A DNA stretch of 64,000 bases from Aphelenchoides besseyi (GCA_024699855.1 JAMPIQ010000001.1:13950001-14014000), one strand, 5' to 3'; shown: positions 24,985 to 37,916, counted from the first letter of the stretch. Notes: generated from the letters alone by a model not told the origin. Program-made: numbers and translations.

Positions 24985-26760
24985 TTAGGGTTGTACTTTC
25001 TGCCACATCTTCTCACTATCTCCCACGTATAAGACCACTTCTTTTCCGCCATCGTAAACGCATTCATTCTTCATGAGTTTTTTGTTCTTGTAAGCGAAAC
25101 GGGAGAATGGAAATTGAACTACGGGTTCAAAACCGAACTGAATAGTTACCGTAAGATTTGTTGAAACAATTGTCTTACCTTAATAGCCAATTTATTGGAT
25201 GCCACAGCTGTGCAGATCGTCTGACAGTATCGATAGCCTTTTTCTCTTGTTAACTTCAACGTTTCCAACCACAGGTTGTAGCCGATCTTGCAGCCGCTAT
25301 AATCGGGCCTTGCAGTCAACATATCGAAAACAACGTATTCGTTGTACTCTTCGGGAATCAGTTGCGGAGTTATGGAATTCATCCAAACGGCTAATGCTCG
25401 CATCGCCTTTATAACAACATCTGAAACCGATTGCTGGTCCATTAGCTCAGTGAAATCGTCGGGAATTTCTGTTGATTTCGGTTTTCTGTCTTCCTTTTTT
25501 ATCGGAACTACTTTGTTGACCGATAGCCCACACAAACGATCAGAATCCACAGCCATCACGACCCATCCCTGTTCGATTACTTCGGAACGCAGACGAATGA
25601 GCATATGATCCATATCTTCTTTTTTGCATTGAAAAGTTCTATGCAGAGTAGTCTGTCTGAAGTATTGATTCTTCAAGAAATCCTTGACAACTTCTTCGTC
25701 TTCAGGAACCGCAATTTCGTAGCGAATTCTGCGATCCAAGCGTTTTACATCAACTTCCGATAGTAATCTTCGATTCGCTTTAGATAAACGATAAGCATTG
25801 ATGACTTGAGGCTAAAATGCTGGGATGTTTGCTACTTCAACTGTTGCAGTTACCGGATCTTCGGCTAAAAGATCATCAATTTCCCCCAACGATCCGACCA
25901 TCAAGTTCAGTTCTGTTGCTCCGTCGTGCATTTTGGTGCCAAAAGCCGGTTTACCATTTTGAATGAACTTTGAGTAGGGAATCGAAAAGGCGATTTGCAT
26001 TCCAAACTGAAAAATATCCTGAATAAACAAGCAATTGTTCTGCAGACCTTCTGAGCGATTCGTGTTGAGCCAATAGCTGTGCAGGTGCTTGTGACGTGTG
26101 TGAAATGAGACGATTTAGCCAAACGCAACATCTCTTTCCACAATTTGACTCCAATTCCATTTCTACAAAACCAGTTCAACGGCATCCGATTAGTCTGATT
26201 ACCCTTGGTATTCGGGTTTAACACTGAGCAAATCGATTCGAAAAAACTGTTCGCAATCTTCGGGCAAGAAATTTGAAGTAAAAGATTCGATCTCTTCGAT
26301 GATTGTCGACATCGCTTTTCCACTCTCCACCGGTGATTTCGAGTTTGCAATTACTGGAACAAACTTAACAATCATACAATAGAGAGTACTTACCTTCCGT
26401 GTAGTCATCCAACAGCTCACAAGGTTTCTTCTTTTTGTCGACCTTAACAACGTTCGCTGCCGCCGCTCCAACAATCTCAAAACAATCGCTGACGATGATT
26501 GTGAACGGTCTCGACAGCCACATTTCAACTTCCTTCTTGTGCCACTCACGAAGATCCTCCGCGCTGATTCCTATTGCAACATCCAACGGTTCGGTTTTGC
26601 GTGTAACATCACAAATGAAATCCAAAAGTGCAACTTCGTCTTCCGGCTCGGCGATTTGGAATCGAACTGTCGAATGTAAACTCTCGACATAAAAAGATTC
26701 GTTTAACGTTTTCCGCAAACGAACGTCCAGAAAATGTCGCTTAGGATCAGAGACGACCAT
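24985..26760 (-). CDS. Tandem double GNAT-domain acetyltransferase
   Basis: Six exons: 26760-26394 (ATG), 26353-26203, 26162-26048, 26006-25854, 25811-25180 and 25138-24985 (TAA). Two homologous GNAT domains follow each other. In each, an entry strand (FQIAEPEDEVALLDF and YEIAVPEDEEVVKDF), a late acyl-CoA loop, and a closing FG-x-x-x-x-x-x-P-[FY]-S-[RK]-F block can be aligned. The first domain keeps the full acetyl-CoA loop YQGNGIGVKLW (Q-x-x-G-x-G); the second reads YSGCKIGYNLW, with the first glycine displaced. The domains are joined by a 42-bp intron (CCG|GTAACT..CATTTTAG|CCT); if it were retained, a TAG would end the first domain. An acceptor-like TTTTGTTCAG lies about 14 bp before the ATG, a possible trans-splice site. 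Substrate unknown. Convergent with the Nup62-like gene, 75 bp apart. Confidence 0.72.
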
Positions 26761-27274
26761 TTCAACCGAACTTCTGAACAAAAGTAACTAGTCGCCAAAC
26801 ACGTAAACTTGTCGGCTTTTTATTGTCTTGTGGAAGCAGGTTCCCGACTTATAAGTGTGTGAAGCACAAAAACTAAACACTGGGCAAGCGAGTGCCTTTT
26901 GCTTTTTTTCGTTCAGTTTTTGTGTCCGTAGACTAATCGAAACAAAAAAAGTGGTCGACGGTGTTTCTGTTGGAAACTCGACACTCGAGAGATTCCTGGA
27001 CCTTTTACACAAAACTGCACCTTGAAGTTTGAATGCTAATATAATGACCTAGAAATTAAAGAACATACTCAATTGATGCAAATTGGTTACAAGTTTTAGT
27101 ACCTTAAATAACCACGGTATTTGAGACAACAGAACTTGCTCTACACTAATAAGAAACTCAAATTCAATGAAAAGTACCATCTTTTAAAGTATGCAATGGT
27201 TGTTGAGGTCTCAATTATTGTTGCCATCAAACAGCTCATACTCAAGCACTTGTGGGAAACAAGCTCATCAGTTC

Positions 27275-27282
27275 ATTTGCAT
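27275..27282 (+). promoter_or_regulatory. ATTTGCAT octamer upstream of family member at 27357
   Basis: Perfect octamer (POU-factor-type motif), 75 bp before the ATG, in a context AGCTCAT..TTCATTTGCAT resembling GAGCTCATTTGCAT before the three tandem paralogues. The factor is inferred; the motif is seen. Confidence 0.4.
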
Positions 27283-27356
27283 GTACAGAATTTGAATCAG
27301 GGCGAAAAAGCTTGTCATTCGATTCAGTTTTTTGTTAGAATTCAGTTGTCTTTGAC

Positions 27357-28735
27357 ATGTTCGGTCTCCTTCTGCTCTTCATTGGACAATCGATCATTCA
27401 TGTGTCCTGTAAATTGGCGTTGTTGGATAATAAAACGCGAGTTCAAACCAAAGATACAATTTGATTTGAAGGTTTTCAGCGTCTTTGATTATGGAGATCA
27501 CATACGATATTACGGTACGTTTATATCACCAAAAACTCAATTTACCGGACAAATCAACGTTTACAATAACGGGTTTTCGAAGTGAGTTCGACACACCTAC
27601 TGGTATACGTCACATCTCTTCAGTATCAAGTTCTATTTTGCGAGCTGTTTAATAGAAGCAAAATGGAATAAAAGCGACTCCAGAAAAGAATTTCAAATTC
27701 GTGAGTGGAAAGTTAATGTTTCTGGGCTAATTCCTCTTTAGAAGACAAAATTCTGAACGATTTTCCAGTGTACATCCAAGTGGAAGAGACCCGAGTGGTT
27801 TTTTCTGGTGAAGATGATTACGCGTACGATTGTGATATCGGTTTTATTGAAACTGACGACAACACAAACTTTGCGATTAAAGTGAGTGTTAGTAATTCAA
27901 GACTTGTTAAGGGACTAGTGATCGAGTTTGTAGGTTAAACTGCAGCTTTCAAACCCAAGTTTGAGATTTCAGGACGTTCCATTTCTGGACGAACACCCTA
28001 AAGTCAAGACTAAGAACACAACAATCAAAACTGAAACGAAGAACCAAGAGGGAATTCAGGCCGAACTAATTGCACTTTTCTGCTTCATGTAAGTAAGTTA
28101 AACTCATCCGATATATCAGGTCTTATTTCAGTGGAGTTTTGTTTCTGTTTGTAATCTTCATAGGCGTTTGCTGCTGCTGTTCTCGTTGTTCGAAAAAACG
28201 TCCGGTTGACGAAGACGATGACACTGAAAGCGAAACGGAGTACTCTACTCACCAGAAAACAGTCAAAAAACCGAAGAAGAGGAAGGTTGCTGCTCAAGGA
28301 CCAGTCTTGATTCAACAACCACCGATTCAACAACTACCGGTTCAGCAGTTACCAGTTCAGCAGCTACCGGTTCAACAAACACCGATTCAACAACTACCGC
28401 TTCAGCAGTTACTAGCTCAGCAGCCAACACCACAAATAGAACAAGTGAAAATGGATATTCCCATGTCTAATAATACGCCAGATCAGTCAGCTGCAGTACA
28501 AGCTTCAAGCACCGAAGTATCAAATAATCTTATGCTCAACTTCCAAGTAAGTGCTGGTAATCGAAGCGCTTATACCGGGTCAATTGAGTCGCAACAAGGA
28601 ACTGCACAGTTGCCGACTGAACCGCAAACACTACCAACAATGAATGCTGCGAATCAAGATGCCTATACGCTTCATCCGAGCAATCAACAGAGCTTATCAA
28701 ACGTCCAACCGTCTCAATATCATCGAACGGTGTGA
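27357..28735 (+). CDS. Type I membrane protein, unrecognised family, member 1 (long Q/P-rich tail)
   Basis: Exons: 27357-27436, 27480-27581, 27624-27700, 27742-27881, 27934-28088 and 28132-28735. The signal peptide is MFGLLLLFIGQSIIHVSC. The ectodomain of roughly 165 residues aligns exon by exon with the three genes at 47-52 kb: YYGTFISPKTQF matches LKGTFTASNVNI, FYFASCLIEAKW matches FNFGDCKINGNM, and a second conserved Cys lies in AYDCDIGF. The TM helix is IALFCFIGVLFLFVIFIGV, followed by a Cys cluster (CCCCSRC), an acidic stretch, and a cytoplasmic tail with about ten QQLPVQQLPV-type repeats. Intron 1 begins GC (AAAAC|GCGAGT) where paralogues have GTGAGT. I do not recognise the ectodomain; a receptor or adhesion role is only a guess. 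Confidence 0.72.
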
Positions 28736-29011
28736 ACTTTGTTAAGGGAAAATAAAATTTCTTCCAAAATCCATTTGCTAATAGCGGATTGTGGACTTAT
28801 CGGAAATCAATTGCCGTTAACACAAAGCTTACAATTCACTTATTGTAACAGAAGCGTTAAGCTTTGGACTTCTATTGCAATGTTCTCTCAATGACCACTA
28901 AACTTCCGTATCGATTAACATGCCAATCGTTTTGCCACACTCGACTTCCGATTTCGTTGATACGCTCGATTTCTGTTGTTTCTTCCTTTCAAACTATTCT
29001 ATCTTTTCAAC

Positions 29012-31498
29012 ATGTTTCAACGCTGCTACATCAGTCAATCGCAGCAATCATCTTCTCGACCAACCACATCCGCTCATTTTGCAAATGACACGCAATCGCA
29101 ACCATTGAAGAATGTGAAGTCGATTCTCAAAAGTGAGTTCGTACTTCCACGCTCCGTTTTAGCAATGAAACTACACAAACAGTAAGTTCATTTTTGCTAT
29201 TCATTCGACTTCTGATTGTTTGCAGCGTCGAGAACATTCGCAATTTTGTCGCTAAACTCAAGAAAGTGCAATCGATTGTGCAGTTCCAGAAGATGCAAAC
29301 CAAGTCGTTGTGTCTCGTAATCGCCAAGCAAGTGAGTAACACAATCGACTTCTCATTTCGATTTTAGCAAGAAGATTACGTCACACTTCATAGCGCTCTG
29401 GATGCGGCGATGCTCAAACGCAAGCATTTGGAAGAGTGAGTTTCGATTATTAGCATGTACGTGTGCTTGAAGCTCCGAACCAGTTGAAATTCACAGCCAC
29501 AAAGATTTTAAAAGAACTTCGCCTTTCAACTTTGACGCACAAACGCCCGCAGAAACAAGAACGATAAAATCAGTCGAGAGTTTCAAAGTCAATTGAAAAC
29601 TGGAAGCCAATTGACGCGAACTAAAATAACAAATTCACAAGATCAAGCGAATGTCTCCGTTGGCGACATATCGTCTTCACGTGCGCTCTGTCCTTTGACT
29701 TATTGTTTCGATCGGACCGCAAGTTTTTGCTATAGAGTTGTCCGTTTCCTCGAATCTTACGAAATTTCGTTCGATGGCATCCGTTTTCTTCATCCAATTT
29801 TCCCACGTTCCTCCACTTGTTGTCCGCGTGGAAATCTTATTTCCGTGTTCTTTGCCGAGTTTTCGAGGCCCACAATTCACGAGCGTTGGTTCGTTGAATA
29901 GAAGTCAAAAGATTCGTCACCAAACTGTTCATGGACTTTCTTTTGTGTGTTTCGTGCCAATGAGTGGCTAATGAGTTCGAAGAATCGGCGCGTTCAGTTC
30001 GCACTTATCAGCTTCGAGATCTGAACTTTGCGTATCGAAACTACGAACACTTCACAAGCCCGAATCAACCCGGCGAAGATCATCGTTTAACTTCGAGTTG
30101 GCATTCGAAATTGCGGAACGGGTGCAGCAACGTCGGAATCATCGTCCATTGACCTTGACGGACGAACGCGACGAGCGAAGTAAAATCGTGAATTCGAAAT
30201 CTTTTACCTGTCGCTTGTTGTGACCAACTCGCCGCTGATGACGAAAATTGGAGCCATCAGTTGGCGCGAATTTGGGTTGCAAACAACGTGACTCTCCAGT
30301 TTGCTTGCTCTACGCTCTCAAACAAAACAATTTGATGGAAAGTTTGTTTCGATCAAAAATTGAATGCGAAAGCGTTGGTGTCTTCTTTCGTCCCTTTTTG
30401 CGTGGGTACAATATCGAACATCGCGGAACGTTCGAACTTTTTCCCGTTGGCCAACTCGTCGTCGTATTCTCTTTTCGAAGGTCCGTTTCTTCGTTTTTGT
30501 TTCACTGTTTTTCCCTACGGATATCTGGCCGGTTGTTGCGTTTGCTCGTGAGGTCAAGTTCTTGGAAGTTTTATTGCTGTCGAGGTTTCGTTGGCACGTT
30601 TTTGTTTAATTGAACTTTCCAGCCACCAAATTCGAAAGTGTTTGATCGTGTGTTTGTAATCAGTTTCTGTTACACGTGGCGTGACAACCACACACAAGTT
30701 TGTTGCTATCAGGCCTCGACGCGAGCACGTGGTTGATCGGCGAAATCGGATGATTGCTCCGAGATCTGAGTTCCAACAGTCACTTCGCTTATCACCAACA
30801 GTCAACTTTATGTTCCCGTGGAGCATGATTTGCACGGGAATCAGTGACGAGAATGTGCGAAACGAAGAATCACACCATTCTGCCGTCCCCCGATCAATTT
30901 CTGTCAAATCGAACGTTTAACACAAAAAAAAGACGATTTTCGCTACGAACCTTTCGGCCTTCGCCTTTCGATTGTTCGTATAGGAACTTTCAGAGCTTAT
31001 CATTCGTTGGCCGGGAGTCTTCTGATTTGAGCGGCTGGAAACGAATAGGGTGATTCCTGCTTGTTGATTCACCGAGTGGAAATGATCGTTAGTCTTATTC
31101 GGGCGAGGTCTCTTATCAGCTTGACCATTGGCCTTTCACAAGGATATCAATTTGATGAGCAGAAGTGAATTCGGGATTTGCATTCGATCGTCGATTCGGT
31201 GCTTCGAAGTCAACGCGAGTGTTTCGATAATCGACGAAACAAAGAGCAAACGAGTCGGTGGATTGTTCCGCTTCAATCTCCGGACATTTACAACCGTGTA
31301 TTGTCGATTTCAGTGGGCAAAAGCGAAAAAGAATGTCGACTCGTCGGTTTGGTTCAAAAGTTGGCTTTTCGATTTTATCAAAATTTCATTTACGATCACC
31401 ATCTCGGCGCCGTCTTAGACCGTAAAGCGGATCTACGTGTTCAATTGTCCAGATTACAGTTTTTTCGACTGCTGCGAAACCCGAGGCAAACGAGCTGA
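29012..31498 (+). CDS. Multi-exon gene of unknown function, incompletely resolved
   Basis: Clear 5' exons: 29012-29132 (MFQRCYISQSQQSSS), a microexon near 29163-29181, 29226-29330 and 29369-29436, joined in frame by short introns. They encode a basic helical region (VENIRNFVAKLKKVQSIV, then LHSALDAAMLKRKHLEE) that looks like a coiled coil. Coding-like stretches continue at 29552-29680 (NKNDKISREFQSQLKTG), 30095-30210 (FEIAERVQQRRNHRPLTL), 30715-30920, and 31190-31498 (GLVQKLAFRFYQNFIYDH). Codon use matches neighbouring genes, but two or three frames stay open in the 3' part and I could not fix the joins. One gene or two is undecided. No family recognised. Confidence 0.4.
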
Positions 31499-31942
31499 TA
31501 AGCCGGAGCCGTTGCCTATTAGGTTTGTTGTTTGTTCGATGAAATCAAAGTGGGCGGTCCATTGAGTAGGGTTGTGGACTGAGGAACTGAAACGAATAAA
31601 TTGACCAGTTTTCTATGCTCTCACTTCTGTTCGATGAGTAAATTGGCTTCATTAGTACTGCTGAGGTTGTCGATTCGAACGAATGTTTCCGCTTGACGAG
31701 GTTGCCATCTCTCACTTTCCGTCTCGCTTTCCGTTGGGCGCATTCGAGTTCGGCGACGAGTTCGATTTCCGCGTTTGGATTTGGCCAACGTGGATTAACA
31801 GTTTTGTTTTGTGTGAACAGCGGAATATCGATTTCGAGCATCACGTGCATTTTCAAGCAAATTCGCTCAACTTTCGGTTTTCAGATTCCAATTGGTTTCT
31901 CGTCGACCAACTTCGGGTCCATTTCGCAAACTTTGGATCGAA
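31499..31942. other. Upstream region of ATP-citrate synthase
   Basis: No exon is assigned. A tRNA-like relic lies at about 31636-31685, with a D-arm-like GAGTAAATTGGCTTCATTAG and a GTCGATTCGAAC T-arm-like segment. The ATP-citrate synthase promoter should be here. Confidence 0.4.
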
Positions 31943-34900
31943 ATGTCCGCAAAAGCGTTGAGCGAATACACGGGCAAAGAGCTTCTCTATCGCCATTTGG
32001 ACAAACTCGACTTTGTCGCGAAACCACAGGCCGTTCCGTTGAGCGAATTCTCCGATTTCGACGAAGCAACTCGTAGTGTTTCGTGGATTCAAGACGGACA
32101 GAATGGCGTAATCAAACCCGATCAGCAGATCAAACGACGTGGCAAACATGGTCTCGTCAAATTGGGCTCCGTCAATGAATTGAAGACGTGGTTCAATGAA
32201 AAGAAGGGACAATACGTTCAGGTTGGACGTACTCACGGTCGTCTTTCCCATTTCATTGTCGAGCCGCTATGCAAACACAAAGACGAAGAAGAATATTATG
32301 TTGCTATCTACAGTCAACGCGAGCAAGACGTGATTTTGTTCTACGAGCAAGGAGGCGTTGATGTCGGCGACATTGATGCAAAGGTTTGTAGCTGAAATTT
32401 CGGTCTTTTTCTATTCGTTGTATTCAGGCACGATCCAAAGAGATTTCGGTTCAATTGAACGACGATGAAATGGCACTCAGCGATGCCGACTTGAACACAT
32501 TGGTGGGCGATAAGGTTCCGGCTGCCGCCAAGAAGTCGGTCTATAAATTTTGATGGTTCGTTTACTTTTCGTTTAGATTGTTGGTTCAATTCATTCGTGA
32601 GACCTACAGAATCTACAAGGAGCTCTATTTCACTTACATGGAAATCAATCCGATCGTTGTCACCGGCGGTCAAGTTCACATTCTCGACTTGGCAGCTCGT
32701 TTGGACGAAACCGCCTTCTTCTTGTGCTCCGAATTGTGGAAAACTCGCAAAAACGAGCCCGTCAACTTCCCGGCACCGTTCGGTCGTGATTTATCAAAAG
32801 AAGTTCGTTCATTTTCAATTGTTTTATCGTGACTATCTAATTGCAGGAAAAGTACATTGCTGAGTTGGATGCCAAAACCGGCGCATCGTTGAAGCTCACG
32901 ATCATCAATCGCAGCGGTCGAATTTGGACGATGGTTGCCGGCGGTGGTGCTTCGGTTGTTTTCACGTGAGTTATCAAACGGAAAACAATCCATGACCGGG
33001 ACTGTTTTCAGAGATACGGTTTGTGATTTGGGTGGTGCAAGTGAATTGGCCAACTACGGCGAGTACTCCGGAGATCCGTCCGAATCGCAAACCTTCGAAT
33101 ACGCGAAAACCATTTTGATGCTGATGACCGAAGGGCAAGTGAATCCGAAAGGAAAAGTTCTGATCATCGGCGGTTCGATTGCCAATTTCACGAATGTTGC
33201 AGCGACTTTTAAGGTAAAAATAGTTTTCCCAATCAACTCATTAGTTCGTAGGGCATCATTCGTGCATTGGAGACCTACGCTGAAAAACTTAAACAACACA
33301 ACGTGACGATTTACGTGCGTCGTGGAGGTCCGAACTATCAAGAAGGATTGCGAATGATGAAAGAAGAAGGTACGAAACAAATAAACAGACGTATACTAAC
33401 CAGTGATGTTTAGGTGCTAAAATCGGTTTACCAATCTTCGTTTACGGTCCAGAAACTCATATGACTGCAATCGTCGGAGCTGCGTTGGGTGTTCGGTGAG
33501 TTGTTGGTTGTGAACTCGAATCTGATTGGACGTTTATAGTCCGTTGCCTGAAGCTGCTCATGCTCCTCACACGACTGGTCAGTTTTTGTTGACTCCCGAA
33601 CGTAACACTGCTGGAACCGTTCGCACTCCCGAACCGCCAGCCAACAGTTCGGCTCAAACCGGAACTCCACAACCCGGAACCAAAACCTTGGGTTCCTCGC
33701 AAAATTTGGCCACTGCAACATTGACCAAAGCATCAGCTCGTTTACAATCACTGTTCGATAACAACACAAAAGCAATCATTTGGGGACAACAAGCGAAAGC
33801 AATTCAAGGAATGTTAGATTTCGATTACGTTTGTTCTCGCGCGACTCCATCGGTTGTTGCCTCAACTTATCCGTTCACTGGTGATCACCGTCAGAAGTAT
33901 TATTTCGGACAAAAAGAAGTTTTGATTCCTGCCTACAAATCGTTGGAAAAAGCCTTTAAATCGCATCCTGATGCCTCGGTCATGGTCACTTTTGCTTCAT
34001 TGCGCTCCGTTTATGAAACCGTTATGGAGGCTCTTGATTTCTCACAGGTATGTTAGTTGGCAAACTCGTCTGAATCGTCGTTTCAGTTGCGAGTCGTGTG
34101 TATCATTGCCGAAGGTATAAGACTGGAAATATTGAACATTCATAAGATTTTTGTGTTTTCAGGTGTTCCCGAAAATCAAACTCGAAAAATCATCAAGGTA
34201 TTTTGTGCTCTTCAATGTTCACTGTATTTAACATTGTTGTTATAGAAGGCAAATGATAAAAACATCGTCATCATTGGCCCTGCAACTGTTGGTGGAATCA
34301 AACCGGGATGCTTTAAAGTGAGTCGCGATTGTAATTTTGACACCTTCGAGTTTTTAGATCGGAAATGCTGCTGGACTTATGGACAATGTTTTGGCCGCCA
34401 AATTGTATCGTCCGGGAAGGTAAATGAGTTTGAATTGATGTCAATAATCTTTAATTTCAGTGTTGGCTACGTTTCAAGATCTGGTAAGTTCAGTTTTCGG
34501 TCGTTTGTTATCTTCAATAATTGGAGCATTCACTAATGGTTTGTGCTTAAGGCGGGTTGTCAAACGAATTGAACAACATCATGGCAAATCACACCAACGG
34601 CGTCTTCGAAGGCATTGCAATTGGTGGAGATCGGTTAGTTAAAAGTCACATCCTTCTTGAACCTTTCTTTAGTTATCCTGCTTCAACATACACTGATCAT
34701 GTGCTGCGCTATCAAGACGACGATCGTGTCAAAATGATTGTGATTTTGGGTGAAGTCGGCGGTGTCGAAGAATACAAGATTGTCAAAGCATTGGAAACGA
34801 AACGAATTACAAAACCGGTAGTGGCGTGGTGTGTTGGAACATGTGCTGATTCGTTCGAATGTAAGTCACTTTATTCTTCGTGTTCAATGTCCTTATACTT

Positions 34901-37900
34901 GTATTCCAATTGTTTAAAATATTACATTCTAAAAGTCTAATGTTAACGGCAAAAAGAAGAAATGACTTTTGGTTAAAAGTTTTGGCAATTACAATGAGTT
35001 TCGCAAAAAGATGAGATCACGAGTCGACTGAAGGGATGAATAGATTGGGAATTAAATAGGGGAACAATTTCAAAATGGAACATTCAATTGTCGTCCTCGT
35101 GATGCGATTCGGGAGTTAACTCGTGGCCCTCTTTTCGAATCTTCTTGTCCTTCATCCGACGGTTTTGAAACCACGTCTTAACCTGTAAATAGAACATCAG
35201 TAATGGTTAGTTGGTTAAAGAAAGTAGTCAACTAGGTTTTGAGTAATAAGTTAAAAGGTAAAGCAACTAATTGTACTGCTAATTAACCGACCATTGAAAC
35301 TCACTTGTGTCTCAGTTAGACCCAACTGTTGGGCTAATTCGATTCGTTCGGGAGTCGACAGATAACGTTGGTGTTCGAATCGGTTTTCAAGTCCTTGAAG
35401 TTGTAAATCCGAGAAAACGGTTCGCGCTTTTCGTCTTCTGTACGATTTTGACTGATGACCAAGAAATCCGTTGGCTGCGCATAAACGCAGAGCTTGAGCG
35501 TTGATAAGGTCCCAAGCTGCAAAAAATCAATTAAGAACAATGTCATCTTGACTATTTTACTTAAGAGTACTCATTATCTACTTTCCACCTAATCAATCGC
35601 TAGATCATTACTTCATTATGATCGAAAAGCGACACTTTTCTTGCCAACAATAACTACAAGTCAACTGATCGAACAGTGTAACTCAATAGCCAAGTGGTTA
35701 GTTCGACGGAATTTAAGGTCTTGATTTGAAATCGAAAAACACCAATTCCAAAGTTTTCGGTTGAAACACGAGACCAAAAGCAAACGACTTCTAATACTCG
35801 ACTCTTGTTCTTTCAAACTCCAGAGCTCAAGAGTTGAATTGCAAATCGGACAATTTTTATCGACTTTTACCACAAAGTATCTATTCGATTACCTGATGGA
35901 AACGGTTGAAATGCTTCGGGAGCAGTTTTGTTCCAAAACAAAAGCGGAGGTAACGTCAACTGCGATTTGGCCACCTGAACCGTCGGCTTCGATTTCTCGG
36001 TTTTATCGCCAGTTAGAAGAGTTTGAATAGAAAACTCACTAGTCATTACTGTAAAGTGAAAGAGCGAATGGCAGAAAATTTGGGTGGAAAGGCCGACTAA
36101 TTGGTCGGCTGTTTACTAGCGGGACTTATTGTTCACTAAAAACAATTAAATTCACCACTTCCTTTCAATAATTGGAGAAAGAGACGAGTGAAATGAAAGA
36201 GCTACCGTATTGTCTGCTCATTAGTAATTGGGAGTTTATCGCCGTTCAACCTAATTGGTTTACATAAGCGGCACGAGGATTAAAGCCAAGCAATTACTTG
36301 GAGCCAAACGAACGGAACAATCGATGTGACCTTCACGCCGATTCTGATTGACGAGTTAATCCCAACGCCGTAGTGTTTGTTCTATTGGATTGACAGCAAA
36401 AGTTGATGTCTCCAATTTGCATAGAGTCATTATTTCCCGTCGAACAAGTTTCAGCAACCAACAGTGTAAACTAATAAGCAGCAACAATAATTGACTTCTT
36501 GAATGAAGTCCACGAACCGCCAAGGCCTTTGAAATGTAAATCAAGAAAAAAACAAACTTAACTCGCTACTTGACATCAAATCTTTTGTTTTAATCGATGA
36601 ATTCGTTTTAGCGCCCGTTCAATTCGGTCACGCGGGAAGTGCAGCCAACGCAACTCAAGAGACCGCAAAGGCCAAGAACGATGCACTGCGAAAGGCAGGT
36701 GCTCATGTTCCATCTTCGTTCGACGACTTCGGTTCAACGATCGAAAAGGTGTATCAGGAACTAGTTAAACAAGGTGTTATCGAAGTTCAAGAAGAACGAC
36801 CACCACCACCAGTTCCAATGGACTACGCATGGGCGAGAGTATGTCGATCTCTTTCTTCGTCGATCAAACTAACTTGTCTGTGTTTATAGGAATTGGGTCT
36901 TATCCGCAAGCCGGCTTCTTTCATGACTTCGATTTGCGATGAACGTGGCGAAGAATTGCTTTACGCCGGTGTTCCAATCACTCGCGTACTCCAAGAGGAT
37001 TTGGGAGTTGGTGGCGTGTTGTCGTTGCTGTGGTTCCAAAAGAGATTGCCGGCTTATGCGAACAAGTTCATTGAAATCTGTCTGATTTTGACCGCCGATC
37101 ATGGTCCCGCTGTAAGCGGTGCTCACAACACGATCGTTTGTGCTCGCGCCGGAAAGGATTTGATTTCGTCGTTGGTCTCCGGTTTACTGACCATTGGCGA
37201 TCGTTTCGGTGGTGCTTTGGATGGAGCCGCGAAGATTTTCAGTGATGCCATTGATCAGGGATTAAGTCCAATGCAATTCGTGAACGAACAGCGTCGTTTG
37301 GGCAAATTGATTCCCGGAATTGGACATCGAGTCAAATCGGTATGTTCAGCAGAACGTCTTTGACAATGAATTCGATTCAGATCAATAATCCCGATCGTCG
37401 TGTTGAGATTTTGAAGAAATACGCTCAAGATCGTTCGGTCTTCAAGCAGGAAACACCGCTTCTCGATTTCGCTCTTAAAGTCGAACAAATCACAACGTCC
37501 AAGAAACCGAATCTCATTCTCAATGTCGATGGAGCGATTGGCGCCATTTTCGTCGATATTCTTCGTGAGTTCTCCAAAAGACTATTGAATTAGTTGCAGT
37601 CGTTTAGGACACTCGGGAATGTTCACTCAACAAGAAGCCCAGGAAGCAATCGAAATCGGAGCGTTGAACGGACTTTTCGTTTTGGGTCGATCCATGGGCT
37701 TCATCGGTCACTACCTGGACCAGTGCCGATTGAAACAAGGACTCTATCGGTAAGATCGCAATACTCTAAAACGTCAAGCTCAACGATCAAACAACTTTGA
37801 CTTGTTGAATGGTAATTGATCGCATTTTACCACCTACTTTCAGACATCCGTGGGACGATATTTCTTACGTGATTCCCGAAGAAAAAAGTGAGTTAGACGA

Positions 37901-37916
37901 TCGATTCAGTGGTTGA
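31943..37916 (+). CDS. ATP-citrate synthase (ATP-citrate lyase)
   Basis: Makes cytosolic acetyl-CoA and oxaloacetate from citrate, CoA and ATP. The gene starts [19 protein letters not shown] at 31943; exon 1 ends at 32383, followed by about 18 more exons with 40-50 bp introns. Full-length order is visible: ATP-grasp/CoA-ligase beta part ([50 protein letters not shown]), a Pro/Thr-rich linker, the CoA-ligase alpha part ([34 protein letters not shown]), the phosphohistidine loop QFGHAGS, and the C-terminal citrate-synthase-like part ([56 protein letters not shown]). The catalytic His in GHAG is present. One intron, 34861-36611 (1,751 bp), is far larger than the rest and holds an antisense homeobox gene. 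The C-terminal residues after ISYVIPEEK extend slightly further than in vertebrates. Confidence 0.96.
35116..36046 (-). CDS. Bsx/bsh-type homeobox transcription factor, nested in an ATP-citrate synthase intron
   Basis: Three exons: 36046-35893 ([18 protein letters not shown]), 35516-35305 and 35182-35116 (TAA). The homeodomain reads [18 protein letters not shown], then [20 protein letters not shown], with helix 3 [14 protein letters not shown] split by an intron just before [12 protein letters not shown] and QRYLSTPER are near-identical to vertebrate BSX and fly brain-specific homeobox, factors used in neural patterning. Gln50 and Asn51 (WFQNRR) are present. An N-terminal [11 protein letters not shown] element resembles the Eh1-like FxIxxLL repressor motif of this class, followed by a Pro-rich linker. 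The protein is short (about 145 aa), ending eight residues after helix 3. The whole gene lies inside intron 34861-36611 on the opposite strand. Confidence 0.9.

Noticed and set aside
25811..25854. Stop-codon readthrough joining two GNAT domains
   Set aside because: A 42-bp intron with good donor and acceptor, the size of most introns here, removes the TAG and keeps phase, so readthrough is not needed.
27357..28735. Galectin or other known lectin fold for the membrane protein ectodomain
   Set aside because: Strand spacing and a few residues (FNFG, GTF) look suggestive, but the sugar-binding residues of galectins are not present in any of the four copies.
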